Part shown: piece by piece, positions 7,076-14,513 of the stretch
Layout: the number at the start of each line of letters is the position of its first letter
Numbering within the stretch: the first letter of the stretch is position 1
Origin: SZUA-545 sp050297855
GTDB lineage: Bacteria > Campylobacterota > Campylobacteria > Campylobacterales > SZUA-545
Reading direction: 5' to 3'
Assembly: GCA_050297855.1 (NCBI GenBank)
Contig: JBNKTC010000012.1
Location: 1 to 25,701 of the forward strand
Length of the DNA stretch: 25,701 bases
Position numbers and translations under genes: made by a program
The notes under the pieces: model-generated
What the model was told of the DNA's origin: nothing
What the model saw: only the letters and a program-made list of their open reading frames with translations
Database searches by the model: none

Positions 7076-8521
7076 TTAGAAACCAAACCACTTTTTAACT
7101 TTGTTCACGGCCTTATCAACACTATCTACTTCCCCGGTATCAATCTTTATTAGCGTATCACCCCCAACTGAGATAGTCACATTACCTCCATCCAATCCGA
7201 CATGTCCCCCCACTTGAATAGAATCAATATTCATATCTGCTGTAATCCCGTCGCTAGTTATACTAGCTTTATAGTTTGTAAATAAAATAGATTCAGAAAG
7301 CTCTAATGAGTCTTTATCGAGGATCAACTGGTATGCAGAAACTCCTGATGCACCATATACAACTGCTACCCCATCTTGTCCCGCCATTAGATCAACAAAA
7401 ACGCTACTACTTGGTAAGTCATTGTAGGAAAAGTATCCATTAATGTGCAGATTGCCATCCGTAAACGTCATAGAACCATCAAAAACAACTCCTGTTGATG
7501 CAGATATTTTTACTACTTCCGAACCACTACTTTCTAATTCAGGTAAAAAAGTTCCGGTATCTTTCTTTGCTTTTATATCAGCCAATGCAGCTAGAAAACC
7601 ATTATTGTTTGCATCAATCCAATTACCTCCAAAGTACTGATGTTCGATACAAGGGAATAAGTGAGGATGTGTTCCGTAATTATCATATCCGGTGATTGGC
7701 ATATCTCCCACCGTTCCCAATCCTGAAACATTAATCAATGGTTCCCCATCATAGTACAAAGATCCATAGTGCTTAGTTGGTGACTGCTCTTGTATTTTTG
7801 CCGGATAAAAATCCCCGAATATACTCGTTGCCGTTGGGTCCAACAAAAACGTATGCAGATTCTTAATCTTAGAATGTCCAACTATTTTCTTTGTCAATTC
7901 ATGGGCGAATATCCCACCTCGGCTAAAACCAACAATCACTACATCCCATGGCACAGCCCTGTTATTAAGAAACCGATTAACAACTTTTGCCAATCTTTTA
8001 ACCTGATTTCTATTCGTCTTATGGGAATCCCAGTTAACTATAAAATGTTTATACTCATAGTCACCCAAGACCGTTCGTAGTTGTTTATCCATTTCATACT
8101 GCCAGGGGTCTACCCTATGACCATCCGTATCTAATTCAGGTGAAAAACCACCTATTGAAATAAACAAAGTCGGACGCATCGTAAAACTTGCATCAGCTGT
8201 ATGATTATACGCTATTGCGGGTGTTCGTGTTACAGCAAACACACCATCGTCAGATAGTTCAAGTAAACCTTGTTGATCATTGATTAATGTTATTGTTGGC
8301 TTCTGTAACTCAATTGGAACTACTAAACCATCATTTGGTATTAATATAAGGTCATGTTCATATTCCATAACCCAGTCCTGTGCTTCTGTTACCTGATTAT
8401 TAACAGAAGCAAGAGTTTTTGTTGATGTATCCGGTCCATTGGCTGTAAGCGAAAATTGAATTGTTTCCGCGTATACAGCAGATATCAACAAAAAATAAAT
8501 TAAACAAATGCTTTTCTTCAT
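7076..8521 (-). CDS. Secreted alpha/beta-hydrolase (lipase/esterase-like)
   Basis: I start at ATG 8521 because AGGAGG (8528-8533) sits six bases upstream and a signal peptide follows at once (MKKSICLIYFLLISAVYAET, cut near residue 18); the in-frame ATG at 8542 lies before the ribosome binding site. The 481-residue product has a nucleophile elbow GFSRG (Ser200), a following HTFLLDPTAT strand with Asp228 as likely acid, and His294 (CIEHQYFGG) or His286 as candidate base. FISIGGFSPELDTDG near 120 probably gives the oxyanion hole. The last 150 residues are beta-rich, with a glycine-rich stretch (GGHVGLDGGNVTISVGGD). AT-rich codon use differs strongly from the flanking genes, pointing to transfer. 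Substrate unknown. Confidence 0.7.
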   Translation of the reverse strand: MKKSICLIYFLLISAVYAETIQFSLTANGPDTSTKTLASVNNQVTEAQDWVMEYEHDLILIPNDGLVVPIELQKPTITLINDQQGLLELSDDGVFAVTRTPAIAYNHTADASFTMRPTLFISIGGFSPELDTDGHRVDPWQYEMDKQLRTVLGDYEYKHFIVNWDSHKTNRNQVKRLAKVVNRFLNNRAVPWDVVIVGFSRGGIFAHELTKKIVGHSKIKNLHTFLLDPTATSIFGDFYPAKIQEQSPTKHYGSLYYDGEPLINVSGLGTVGDMPITGYDNYGTHPHLFPCIEHQYFGGNWIDANNNGFLAALADIKAKKDTGTFLPELESSGSEVVKISASTGVVFDGSMTFTDGNLHINGYFSYNDLPSSSVFVDLMAGQDGVAVVYGASGVSAYQLILDKDSLELSESILFTNYKASITSDGITADMNIDSIQVGGHVGLDGGNVTISVGGDTLIKIDTGEVDSVDKAVNKVKKWFGF

Positions 8522-8595
8522 TACTAACCTCCTATAATTCATTCATATTGACCTTCACCGTAAGTGTTTCGATCAATAATTTACTGTCGACGAGG

Positions 8596-8718
8596 GTCGG
8601 TGCAATCGTCGGATTTGCCGCACTGGAAAGCTTCACTTTCGAAATGTACGATCCGACCGATTGCCCGCTCTGCAAAGCCGGCAGCGAGGCGATCAAGCAC
8701 GGAAGCCGCGGGAATTAA
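8596..8718 (+). pseudogene. pyrE: Second, diverged 3' fragment of pyrE with an internal deletion
   Basis: The plus strand encodes RVGAIVGFAALESFTFEMYD and then PTDCPLCKAGSEAIKHGSRGN, followed by a stop. This matches two separated parts of PyrE: the GGKVVAFAAL strand and the C-terminal FFALEDFTFEMY...SRGN segment. The 90 bp between two CGCACTGG repeats of intact pyrE (6701-6708 and 6791-6798) are missing here, as if deleted by recombination between them. Third-position differences and His for Pro near the end show it comes from a diverged allele. It has no PRPP site and cannot be functional. It keeps its own downstream hairpin. The 5' edge (about 8596) is approximate. Confidence 0.85.
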
Positions 8719-8723
8719 TTTGT

Positions 8724-8743
8724 GGAGAGAGTATAATCTCTCC
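8724..8743. terminator. Hairpin after the pyrE fragment
   Basis: GGAGAGA (8724-8730), loop GTATAA, TCTCTCC (8737-8743) form a perfect seven-pair stem six bases after the fragment's stop, the same position as the hairpin behind intact pyrE. It looks like the original pyrE terminator carried with the fragment. It abuts the stop codon of the convergent minus-strand gene, so it may serve both strands. No long T run follows on either side. Confidence 0.5.
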
Positions 8744-9744
8744 TAATTTAACAATAGTGTCGTTGTCGGTATCAGCCAACTGTAATATTTCCCAAACAGC
8801 TTGTCATACTCTTCTTTTGGGACAAAATCGACATATTGATCTGCATTCCCATCCAACCATATTTGATTAGTCTTTGTTGTGTCATATCCAGCATAATACG
8901 CATAAGACCCAGCGAACCATATTGGTGTCCAATCATGTGGTACAGAATTGATTTTTCTTTCCGTTTGTGCAATAACTTTATATTCGACTGTCTTACCCTG
9001 TAATGCATAAGGAGCTAACAAATCTGTAAACTGTATTTTTGTATCCTCAATTGTATATGGATTTGACGTAGATAAATAATTTTCCCTTACACAATCATCG
9101 AACCAACCATAACCGTCCACATAATAAATGTTACAATGCGCGTAAGGTGTTTCAGATACATTGTATCCTTCTATCGTCGCCAACTCCTCTTCGACTCCAT
9201 CGACTATCCTGTAAATATGATACGTTGGGTATTGTTTTACATACACGTCGATGTATGTTACTCCATTTAGAATAGGTTGATTATATATGTCATAACCACT
9301 TATTGTTGCATAGTCGAATGTGGTTTCATATAATTGAATGCCATTATCCCACTCCAGTTTAGCTACTTGATTATCTAACGAATACATAACCTTGAGATTC
9401 AGATCTCCGCTCGGTTCACTTGAGTAGTCATATTTAGCATCAAAATCAGCAGCAATTTCTGCACCTGACATTGTAGGATCAAGCGTCCAGGTCAATTCAT
9501 TATAAGTTTCCCTTAAATACGGTGCCATATTTGAGCTCTGTTCGAAAAACGTAGCAAAGTAGCCCAAAGAATCGTTTACAACATTATCCACAAAATAGTA
9601 GTGTGCTTCATTATTGGTTGATACAATATCTTCCCAAGCAATATTGGAACTAAAAACATCCGGCTGCAACTGGGGTACATCAACTGCACCAACACTATCA
9701 AAACTTATCAGCAGGATCAAAGATCCCCAGATTATTTTTCTCAT
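8743..9744 (-). CDS. Secreted protein of unknown function (333 aa)
   Basis: The product starts with a signal peptide (MRKIIWGSLILLISFDSVGA, about 20 residues) and is rich in Tyr, Asp and beta-forming residues. Residues about 165-265 (YPTYHIYRIVDGVEEELATI and, after a short loop, KTVEYKVIAQTERKI) look like a fibronectin-III-type strand pattern with a large loop that holds the two Cys of the mature chain. No catalytic motif is recognised. It lies 14 nt downstream of the 110-residue secreted protein, with no strong ribosome binding site, so the two are probably co-transcribed and may work together outside the inner membrane. Codon use is AT-rich, unlike the core genes. Confidence 0.55.
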   Translation of the reverse strand: MRKIIWGSLILLISFDSVGAVDVPQLQPDVFSSNIAWEDIVSTNNEAHYYFVDNVVNDSLGYFATFFEQSSNMAPYLRETYNELTWTLDPTMSGAEIAADFDAKYDYSSEPSGDLNLKVMYSLDNQVAKLEWDNGIQLYETTFDYATISGYDIYNQPILNGVTYIDVYVKQYPTYHIYRIVDGVEEELATIEGYNVSETPYAHCNIYYVDGYGWFDDCVRENYLSTSNPYTIEDTKIQFTDLLAPYALQGKTVEYKVIAQTERKINSVPHDWTPIWFAGSYAYYAGYDTTKTNQIWLDGNADQYVDFVPKEEYDKLFGKYYSWLIPTTTLLLN

Positions 9745-9758
9745 AGCTATTACTGTAT

Positions 9759-10091
9759 TTAGTCAGTGATAGTGATATACTGGATTCTACAATTTGATGA
9801 TTCTTCAGCAATTCGAAGTTGTACTGTCTTATTCGCTATTTTCGCAGCTAACAAAGTTGAATAAATTGTGTTATAACCCGGCTGTGTTTGTTCAAGCGTA
9901 AAGTAGACATTAGAAACCGGTGAGCAGTTAGCCAAGGTCTCATCTCCTGGAGTACCAACAAGGATTCTCCCGGAAGCTGCTTCAAGATAAAGCTTTTCTA
10001 TCTTATCGATGCACCCATGCGAATTACACGTATCCGCAAAAAGACCAGAAACCAAACCCATAAGTGCCACAGCAAGTAAACTTTTTTTCAT
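9759..10091 (-). CDS. Small secreted protein with four cysteines (110 aa)
   Basis: AAGGAG (10098-10103) lies six bases before the ATG and a clear signal peptide follows (MKKSLLAVALMGLVSGLFA, then DTC). The mature chain of about 91 residues has four Cys (DTCNSHGC, NCSPVS, SNCRIQ), consistent with two disulfides. The pattern G-R-I-L-V near 43, LLAAKIANKTVQLRI near 85 and a closing strand fits a small all-beta family of secreted proteins without assigned function. A related C-terminal fragment lies at 6938-7072. It is the first gene of a two-gene minus-strand unit in the AT-rich block. Confidence 0.6.
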   Translation of the reverse strand: MKKSLLAVALMGLVSGLFADTCNSHGCIDKIEKLYLEAASGRILVGTPGDETLANCSPVSNVYFTLEQTQPGYNTIYSTLLAAKIANKTVQLRIAEESSNCRIQYITITD

Positions 10092-10103
10092 ATTATTCTC
10101 CTT

Positions 10104-10288
10104 AGTGTTTTGAAAACGATATAAAAAAAAAAGTTCCTTTCATATTAATTGAGCATTTATTTTTAGTGCAACTATTTAATTTGTTATTTTTTGTAACATA
10201 AATAATAAATAGATAAATAGTCAATTCTGTATAAACATAGCAAAGAGTGTTTTGGGGAAAAGAGTGTTTTTATTAAGTAGGAAAGGAG
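10104..10288. other. AT-rich intergenic region with direct repeats
   Basis: No gene is visible between the 110-aa secreted protein and the purM terminator. The region is very A/T rich, probably contains the minus-strand promoter of the secreted-protein pair, and holds a direct repeat AAGAGTGTTTT at about 10244-10254 and 10259-10270 (with GGGGAAA between). It forms the right edge of the accessory block. Confidence 0.4.
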
Positions 10289-10319
10289 AAAAAGGGTCAG
10301 AGATTCCTCCCTGACCTTT
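10289..10319 (-). terminator. Intrinsic terminator of purM
   Basis: On the minus strand, eight nt after the purM stop, AAAGGTCAG pairs with CTGACCCTTT (one bulged C) around a ten-base loop, and the run of five T completes the stem and tail. This is a standard Rho-independent terminator form. Confidence 0.7.
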
Positions 10320-10326
10320 GTAAGGG

Positions 10327-11322
10327 TTATACTAGCTCAACGCCCTTGTCACCGGCAAGGACTTCGCCGATGACGTAGCCATCCGTTTTGGAGAGGACCG
10401 CGTCGACTTTGGACGGGTCGACGACCATGACGAGACCGACACCCATATTGAAGGTGCGGTACATCTCAGACTCTTCGACATGCTGGGCCATGAAGTCGAA
10501 GACCGGGAGGGTCTTGATCTTTGCTTTTTCCACGCGGGCTTTAAGGTTTTCAGGGAAGACGCGGGGGAGGTTTTCGACGATCCCGCCGCCCGTGATGTGG
10601 GCGACGGCGTTGATATCGTCTTTGACCGCTTTAAAATCTTTAATATAGATACGTGTCGGTGTGAGCAGTGTGTCGATCAGCGGCTTGCCGTCGAATTCAT
10701 CGTCAAACTTCATTCCCAGCTTGTCGAAAAAGAGTTTGCGTACCAGGGAGTAGCCGTTGGAGTGGACACCGCTGCTGGGGATGGCGACCAGGACATCGCC
10801 CGCTTTGACACGCACGACGCGGTCGAGCTCGGATTTTTCTGCGATCCCGACCGTGAAGCCTGCGAGGTCGAAGTCCCCTTCGCTGTACATACCGGGCATC
10901 TCCGCCGTCTCGCCGCCTACCAGGGCGCACTCCGCCTGGACACACCCCTCGGCGATCCCTTTGACGACCTGTGATGCGTCGGCCACTTCCAGCTTGGCCG
11001 TGGCGTAGTAATCAAGGAAGAAGAGGGGTTCGCCCCAGTTGCAGATGATGTCGTTGACGCACATGGCCACGAGGTCGATCCCGACCGTGTCGAACTTGCC
11101 GGAGTCGATGGCCAGCTTCAGCTTGGTACCGACGCCGTCGGTACCGGAGAGAAGGACCGGCTCTTTATACCCGGCAGGCAGTTCGAAAGCACCGGCGAAG
11201 GAGCCGATACCGCCCAGTACGCCGGGGCGCATGGTGGATTTTACAAAGGGTTTGATGTTTTCGACGAAACTGTTCCCGGCGTCGATATCGACACCGGCGT
11301 CTTTATAGCTAATAGTACTCAA
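10327..11322 (-). CDS. purM: Phosphoribosylformylglycinamidine cyclo-ligase
   Basis: The 331-residue enzyme (AIR synthetase) makes aminoimidazole ribotide from FGAM with ATP, step five of purine synthesis. The N-terminal YKDAGVDIDAGN, the ATP/substrate segment LLSGTDGVGTKLKLA, VNDIICNWGEPLFFLDYYAT, LVGGETAEMPGMY, and HITGGGIVENLPR are all in place and the length is normal. The start is TTG at 11322, as the frame is closed just upstream by a TGA and the family begins exactly here; AAGAG lies seven bases upstream. It follows the small membrane protein gene by three bases. Confidence 0.95.
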   Translation of the reverse strand: MSTISYKDAGVDIDAGNSFVENIKPFVKSTMRPGVLGGIGSFAGAFELPAGYKEPVLLSGTDGVGTKLKLAIDSGKFDTVGIDLVAMCVNDIICNWGEPLFFLDYYATAKLEVADASQVVKGIAEGCVQAECALVGGETAEMPGMYSEGDFDLAGFTVGIAEKSELDRVVRVKAGDVLVAIPSSGVHSNGYSLVRKLFFDKLGMKFDDEFDGKPLIDTLLTPTRIYIKDFKAVKDDINAVAHITGGGIVENLPRVFPENLKARVEKAKIKTLPVFDFMAQHVEESEMYRTFNMGVGLVMVVDPSKVDAVLSKTDGYVIGEVLAGDKGVELV

Positions 11323-11325
11323 TGA

Positions 11326-11535
11326 TCACTCTTTATTATGGTTATCGCACGAAGGCAGGAACTTACTCAAAATCGCATTGGCGGGACAGAAATCTGCAAA
11401 CGCCCACAGCAGCAGCATGACGATCATCAATACGTTGATAATATTGGCGATCAGCATGAATCCGGACATGTAAAAGTACATCATCAGTCCGAGCATGGCT
11501 GCCATCAGCACACGTTGGGCTCGTTGATAGCACAT
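11326..11535 (-). CDS. Small membrane protein, DUF2892/YgaP-tail-like
   Basis: The 69-residue product consists of an Arg-containing start (YQRAQRVLMA), two hydrophobic helices (about 11-25 and 28-48) and a C-terminal FADFCPANAILSKFLPSC with two Cys. This is the pattern of DUF2892 inner-membrane proteins, best known as the membrane tail of the rhodanese YgaP. No rhodanese is present here. AAAGG lies before the ATG. Its position directly upstream of purM, three bases apart, suggests one transcript; no functional link to purine synthesis is evident. Confidence 0.65.
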   Translation of the reverse strand: MCYQRAQRVLMAAMLGLMMYFYMSGFMLIANIINVLMIVMLLLWAFADFCPANAILSKFLPSCDNHNKE

Positions 11536-11562
11536 TTAGTAGCCTTTTAGTTTTAATTAAGA

Positions 11563-11592
11563 ATAATACGGCATTTTAACGCATCGTATGAT
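11563..11592. promoter_or_regulatory. Divergent promoter region between the purM operon and speE
   Basis: The 94-bp gap holds TATTAT on the minus strand (11563-11568), suited to start the purM-side transcript about 20 nt before its ATG, and TATGAT on the plus strand (11587-11592), suited to start the speE-side transcript near 11599. Clear -35 boxes are not seen. GAGGAAG just upstream of 11630 is the speE ribosome binding site. Confidence 0.4.
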
Positions 11593-11629
11593 AAAATCAT
11601 ATTAAATCCGTGCAATCGAGGAAGTTATA

Positions 11630-12469
11630 ATGCAAATTAAAGAATCTAATAATATCTTTTCCAAAACGATCGAAGAGGCCGAGGCGCTGGAAGAACGCGA
11701 GAGCAGTTTCCAGACGATCGGCGTATTCGAAAACGAGTTTTACGGCAACATCATGACGCTGGACGGGATTCCGAGCATCGCATCAAAGCGCTCCTACCGC
11801 TACTTTGAGACAGCCGCTCAGAGTGCGCTCTGCACCCATCCGAATGCCACAAAGGTCCTGATCATCGGCGGCGGCAACGGCGGCCTCTCCACAGAAGTGC
11901 TGCGCCACAAAGAGATCGAATCGGTCGACGTCATCGAGATCGACAGCGAAGTGACCGATCTCTCCAAAAAGTATTTCCCCGAACTGGCCGGGGCGTTTGA
12001 CGACAGCCGCCTGAACCTCCTGCCAAAAGACGGCTACGAGTTCGTCCGGGACGCCGCGGATAAAAGCTACGACATCATCCTGATCGACGCCCTGGACGCC
12101 CTGGGCAACGGGATCAGCTTCGACAAGGTCTTCTTCGCCCACGCCAACCGCATCCTTTCCGACGACGGGATCCTGGTCTGCCGTGCCGAAGATATGGATA
12201 TCGAGTTCGAGGCCTACAGAAGCCGGGTCGAGACCGTAGCGGAGTTCTTCCGCTTCGCCCTCCCCTTTAACGCCGACGACCTCCTCTCACTGACGGGGAA
12301 GATCAGCCTGATCTACGCTTCCAAGCGGTACCACCCGACGGCGGACCTGCTCCTGCAGCGTATCGACATGCTCGAAGGGCTTAAGTACTACAACGCCGAC
12401 CGCCATAACGGCAACTTCGCCATGGGAACCGATACGTTCCAGGAGCTTCTCGGAACAATGAAACTTTAA
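11630..12469 (+). CDS. speE: Spermidine synthase-like (polyamine aminopropyltransferase fold) protein
   Basis: The 279-residue protein has the small N-terminal beta domain (FENEFYGNIMTLDG) and a Rossmann methyltransferase-like core with VLIIGGGNGGLSTEVLRH, VDVIEIDSEV and DIILIDALDALG of aminopropyltransferases. Two points differ from well-studied SpeE: the GGGDGG loop reads GGGNGG, and the putrescine-side segment after LDG, usually Q-x-T-x-x-D-E-x-x-Y-H-E, reads IPSIASKRSYRYFE. The fold is sure, but substrate and even catalysis on putrescine are uncertain. GAGGAAG precedes the ATG. It is first in a row of plus-strand genes, 18 nt before the FkbH-like gene. Confidence 0.7.
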   Translation: MQIKESNNIFSKTIEEAEALEERESSFQTIGVFENEFYGNIMTLDGIPSIASKRSYRYFETAAQSALCTHPNATKVLIIGGGNGGLSTEVLRHKEIESVDVIEIDSEVTDLSKKYFPELAGAFDDSRLNLLPKDGYEFVRDAADKSYDIILIDALDALGNGISFDKVFFAHANRILSDDGILVCRAEDMDIEFEAYRSRVETVAEFFRFALPFNADDLLSLTGKISLIYASKRYHPTADLLLQRIDMLEGLKYYNADRHNGNFAMGTDTFQELLGTMKL

Positions 12470-12487
12470 TAATAAAGATAGAATGCC

Positions 12488-14278
12488 ATGCCAGACAGAC
12501 TTCACCACCCCTTTGATCCGCACCTGGTCCTGAAACGGAAAAAATCGATCAAAAAGGAGCTTGTTAGCGATACCGGCTCCCGGATCGAGAAGAAGATCGC
12601 CATCCTGGGCGGTTCCACGACAGCCGAGATCAAAAACATCCTCGAGCTCTTTTTGCTCAAAGAGGGGATCGAACCCCGTTTTTTCGAGTCGGAATACAAT
12701 AAATATTACGAAGACATCATGTTTGGTAACGAGGAGCTAAAAAGCTTCGGGCCCGACATCATCTTTATCCATACGACGGTCAAGAATATCACCCAGACGC
12801 CCCGCATGGGCGACTCCGCCGAAGAGGTGGACCGCCTGCTCGATCAGACCTTTGCCTCCTACGAAGCGCTCTGGCAGAAGATCGAAGCGGATTACGGGTG
12901 CGACGTCATCCAAAACAACTTCGAACTGCCACAGGTCCAGCTGCTGGGCAACATGGATGCCAGCGACTACCGGGGACTGAGCAACTTCGTCAGCCGCCTG
13001 AATGCCCGTTTCGCGGAGTATGCGACGGCCCACAAGAGCTTCCACCTCCACGACATCCACTACCTGGCAGCGGACTTCGGCCTCTCCAAGTGGTACGACG
13101 ACCAGATGTGGCACTCCTATAAATACGCCTTCTCCTACGAGGCGATCCCCTACTTCGCCTACAGCCTGGCCTCCGTCATCAAGGCGGTCTACGGAAAGAC
13201 GAAAAAGTGCCTCGTCCTGGACCTGGACAACACCCTCTGGGGCGGGGTCATCGGGGATGACGGCCTGCACGGTATCAAGATCGGGAAGGAGACGCCCCAG
13301 GCCGAGGCCTACACGGCGTTTCAGCGCTATGTCAAATCCCTCAAGGAGCGCGGGATCATGCTGGCCGTCTGCTCCAAAAACGACGAGAAAAATGCCAAAG
13401 AGGGCTTTACCCACCCTGACTCGATCCTGAAACTGGAAGACTTTACGGTCTTTAAAGCCAACTGGGAACCCAAATTCAGCAACATCGACGAGATCGCCAA
13501 AGAGATCAATATCGGCCTGGACGCCCTGGTCTTCGTGGATGACAACCCGGCCGAGCGGGATATCGTCAAGTCCCAGCTTCCTATGGTCGAGGTACCCGAT
13601 ATCGGGGATGACATCACCCACTACATCGACTACGTCGACAGCGGGCGCTATTTCGAGTCGGTCTCCCTCTCCAGTGACGACCTCAAGCGCAACCAGTACT
13701 ATGCGGACAACGCCAAACGCGACGAGATGCAGAGCAAGTTCAAGGACTACGGCGAGTTCCTGACCTCCCTGGATATGGTGGCCGAGATCAAGCGCTTCCA
13801 GCCGCTTTACCTGGAGCGGATCACCCAGCTGACCAACAAGACCAACCAGTTTAACCTCACGACCCGCCGCTACACCTCCGCCGAGATCGAATCGATCGCC
13901 CAGGACGAGAACTATATCCCCATCTACGGCAAGCTGAGCGACAAGTTCGGGGACAACGGCCTCATCGCCATCTCCATCGGACGGATCGAAAAAGGGGACG
14001 AACTCCACCTTGACCTCTGGCTTATGAGCTGCCGCGTCCTGAAGCGGGACATGGAGCAGGCGATGCTCGACGCGATGGTCCGGCTGGCCGAAATCAAACA
14101 GATTAAAACCATATTTGGCTATTATTACAGGACTAAAAAGAACGATATGGTTGCCGGTCTCTACCAACGACTCGGGTTCGAAGCGATCGAAGAGAGCGAG
14201 GAATCCAGCCGCTGGAAACTGGATATCTCCCAGGGCTACGACAACCAAAACAAATATATCAAGGTAGAACATGACTAA
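12488..14278 (+). CDS. FkbH-like HAD-IIIC phosphatase/acyl-ACP loading protein
   Basis: The protein has 596 residues in three parts. First comes an SGNH-like N-terminal region (KIAILGGSTTAEIKN, about 35-50; WYDDQMWHSYKYAFSYEAIP near 205), as in other large FkbH proteins. Next is the HAD-IIIC domain with LDLDNTLWGGVIGDDG (Asp245, Asp247), AVCSKND (Cys295) and FVDDNPAERD. Last is a GNAT-like C-terminus (DKFGDNGLIAISIG, then VLKRDMEQAML). FkbH enzymes take a glycolytic C3 phosphate, dephosphorylate it and load glyceryl onto a dedicated ACP. The ACP gene follows with an eight-base overlap, which strongly supports that role here. Related proteins of this length also occur in surface polysaccharide loci. 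The exact acyl group is inferred. Confidence 0.82.
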   Translation: MPDRLHHPFDPHLVLKRKKSIKKELVSDTGSRIEKKIAILGGSTTAEIKNILELFLLKEGIEPRFFESEYNKYYEDIMFGNEELKSFGPDIIFIHTTVKNITQTPRMGDSAEEVDRLLDQTFASYEALWQKIEADYGCDVIQNNFELPQVQLLGNMDASDYRGLSNFVSRLNARFAEYATAHKSFHLHDIHYLAADFGLSKWYDDQMWHSYKYAFSYEAIPYFAYSLASVIKAVYGKTKKCLVLDLDNTLWGGVIGDDGLHGIKIGKETPQAEAYTAFQRYVKSLKERGIMLAVCSKNDEKNAKEGFTHPDSILKLEDFTVFKANWEPKFSNIDEIAKEINIGLDALVFVDDNPAERDIVKSQLPMVEVPDIGDDITHYIDYVDSGRYFESVSLSSDDLKRNQYYADNAKRDEMQSKFKDYGEFLTSLDMVAEIKRFQPLYLERITQLTNKTNQFNLTTRRYTSAEIESIAQDENYIPIYGKLSDKFGDNGLIAISIGRIEKGDELHLDLWLMSCRVLKRDMEQAMLDAMVRLAEIKQIKTIFGYYYRTKKNDMVAGLYQRLGFEAIEESEESSRWKLDISQGYDNQNKYIKVEHD

Positions 14279-14513
14279 CGAAGCCATTCTCGAAAAACTC
14301 CAGGTGATCTTTCAGGATCTTTTTGACGACGATTCCCTCTCCCTTACGATGGAGACCACGGCAGACGATGTCGAGGACTGGGACTCCCTGATGCATATCA
14401 ACCTGATCATGACCGTCGAAAAAGAGTTTGGTGTCAAGTTCGCCCTCGGCGAGCGGGAAGATATGAAAAACATCGGTGAGATGGTCGAACTGATCAAGAA
14501 AAAAAGTGCGTAA
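14271..14513 (+). CDS. Dedicated acyl carrier protein
   Basis: The 80-residue acidic helical protein carries the phosphopantetheine motif DWDSLMHINLI with Ser39 as attachment site. It differs from the fatty acid ACP motif (usually D-S-L-D-x-V-E) and is closer to the carrier proteins paired with FkbH or DltA. It starts inside the last codons of the FkbH-like gene (eight-base overlap), so equal expression of enzyme and carrier is likely. It should need a phosphopantetheinyl transferase encoded elsewhere. The housekeeping acpP would sit with fab genes, which are absent here. Confidence 0.88.
   Translation: MTNEAILEKLQVIFQDLFDDDSLSLTMETTADDVEDWDSLMHINLIMTVEKEFGVKFALGEREDMKNIGEMVELIKKKSA

Noticed and set aside
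8522..8542. Upstream ATG (8542) for the secreted hydrolase
   Set aside because: The AGGAGG site lies between this ATG and ATG 8521, and only the latter gives a signal peptide at the very N-terminus.
8461..8595. N-terminal part of the plus-strand ORF that ends in the pyrE fragment
   Set aside because: It runs antisense through the start and ribosome binding site of the hydrolase gene and has no PyrE similarity; the open frame is accidental.
6924..10290. Integron cassette array or CRISPR array in the AT-rich block
   Set aside because: I saw no attC-like paired core sites, no regularly spaced repeats, and no integrase, transposase or cas gene in the window.
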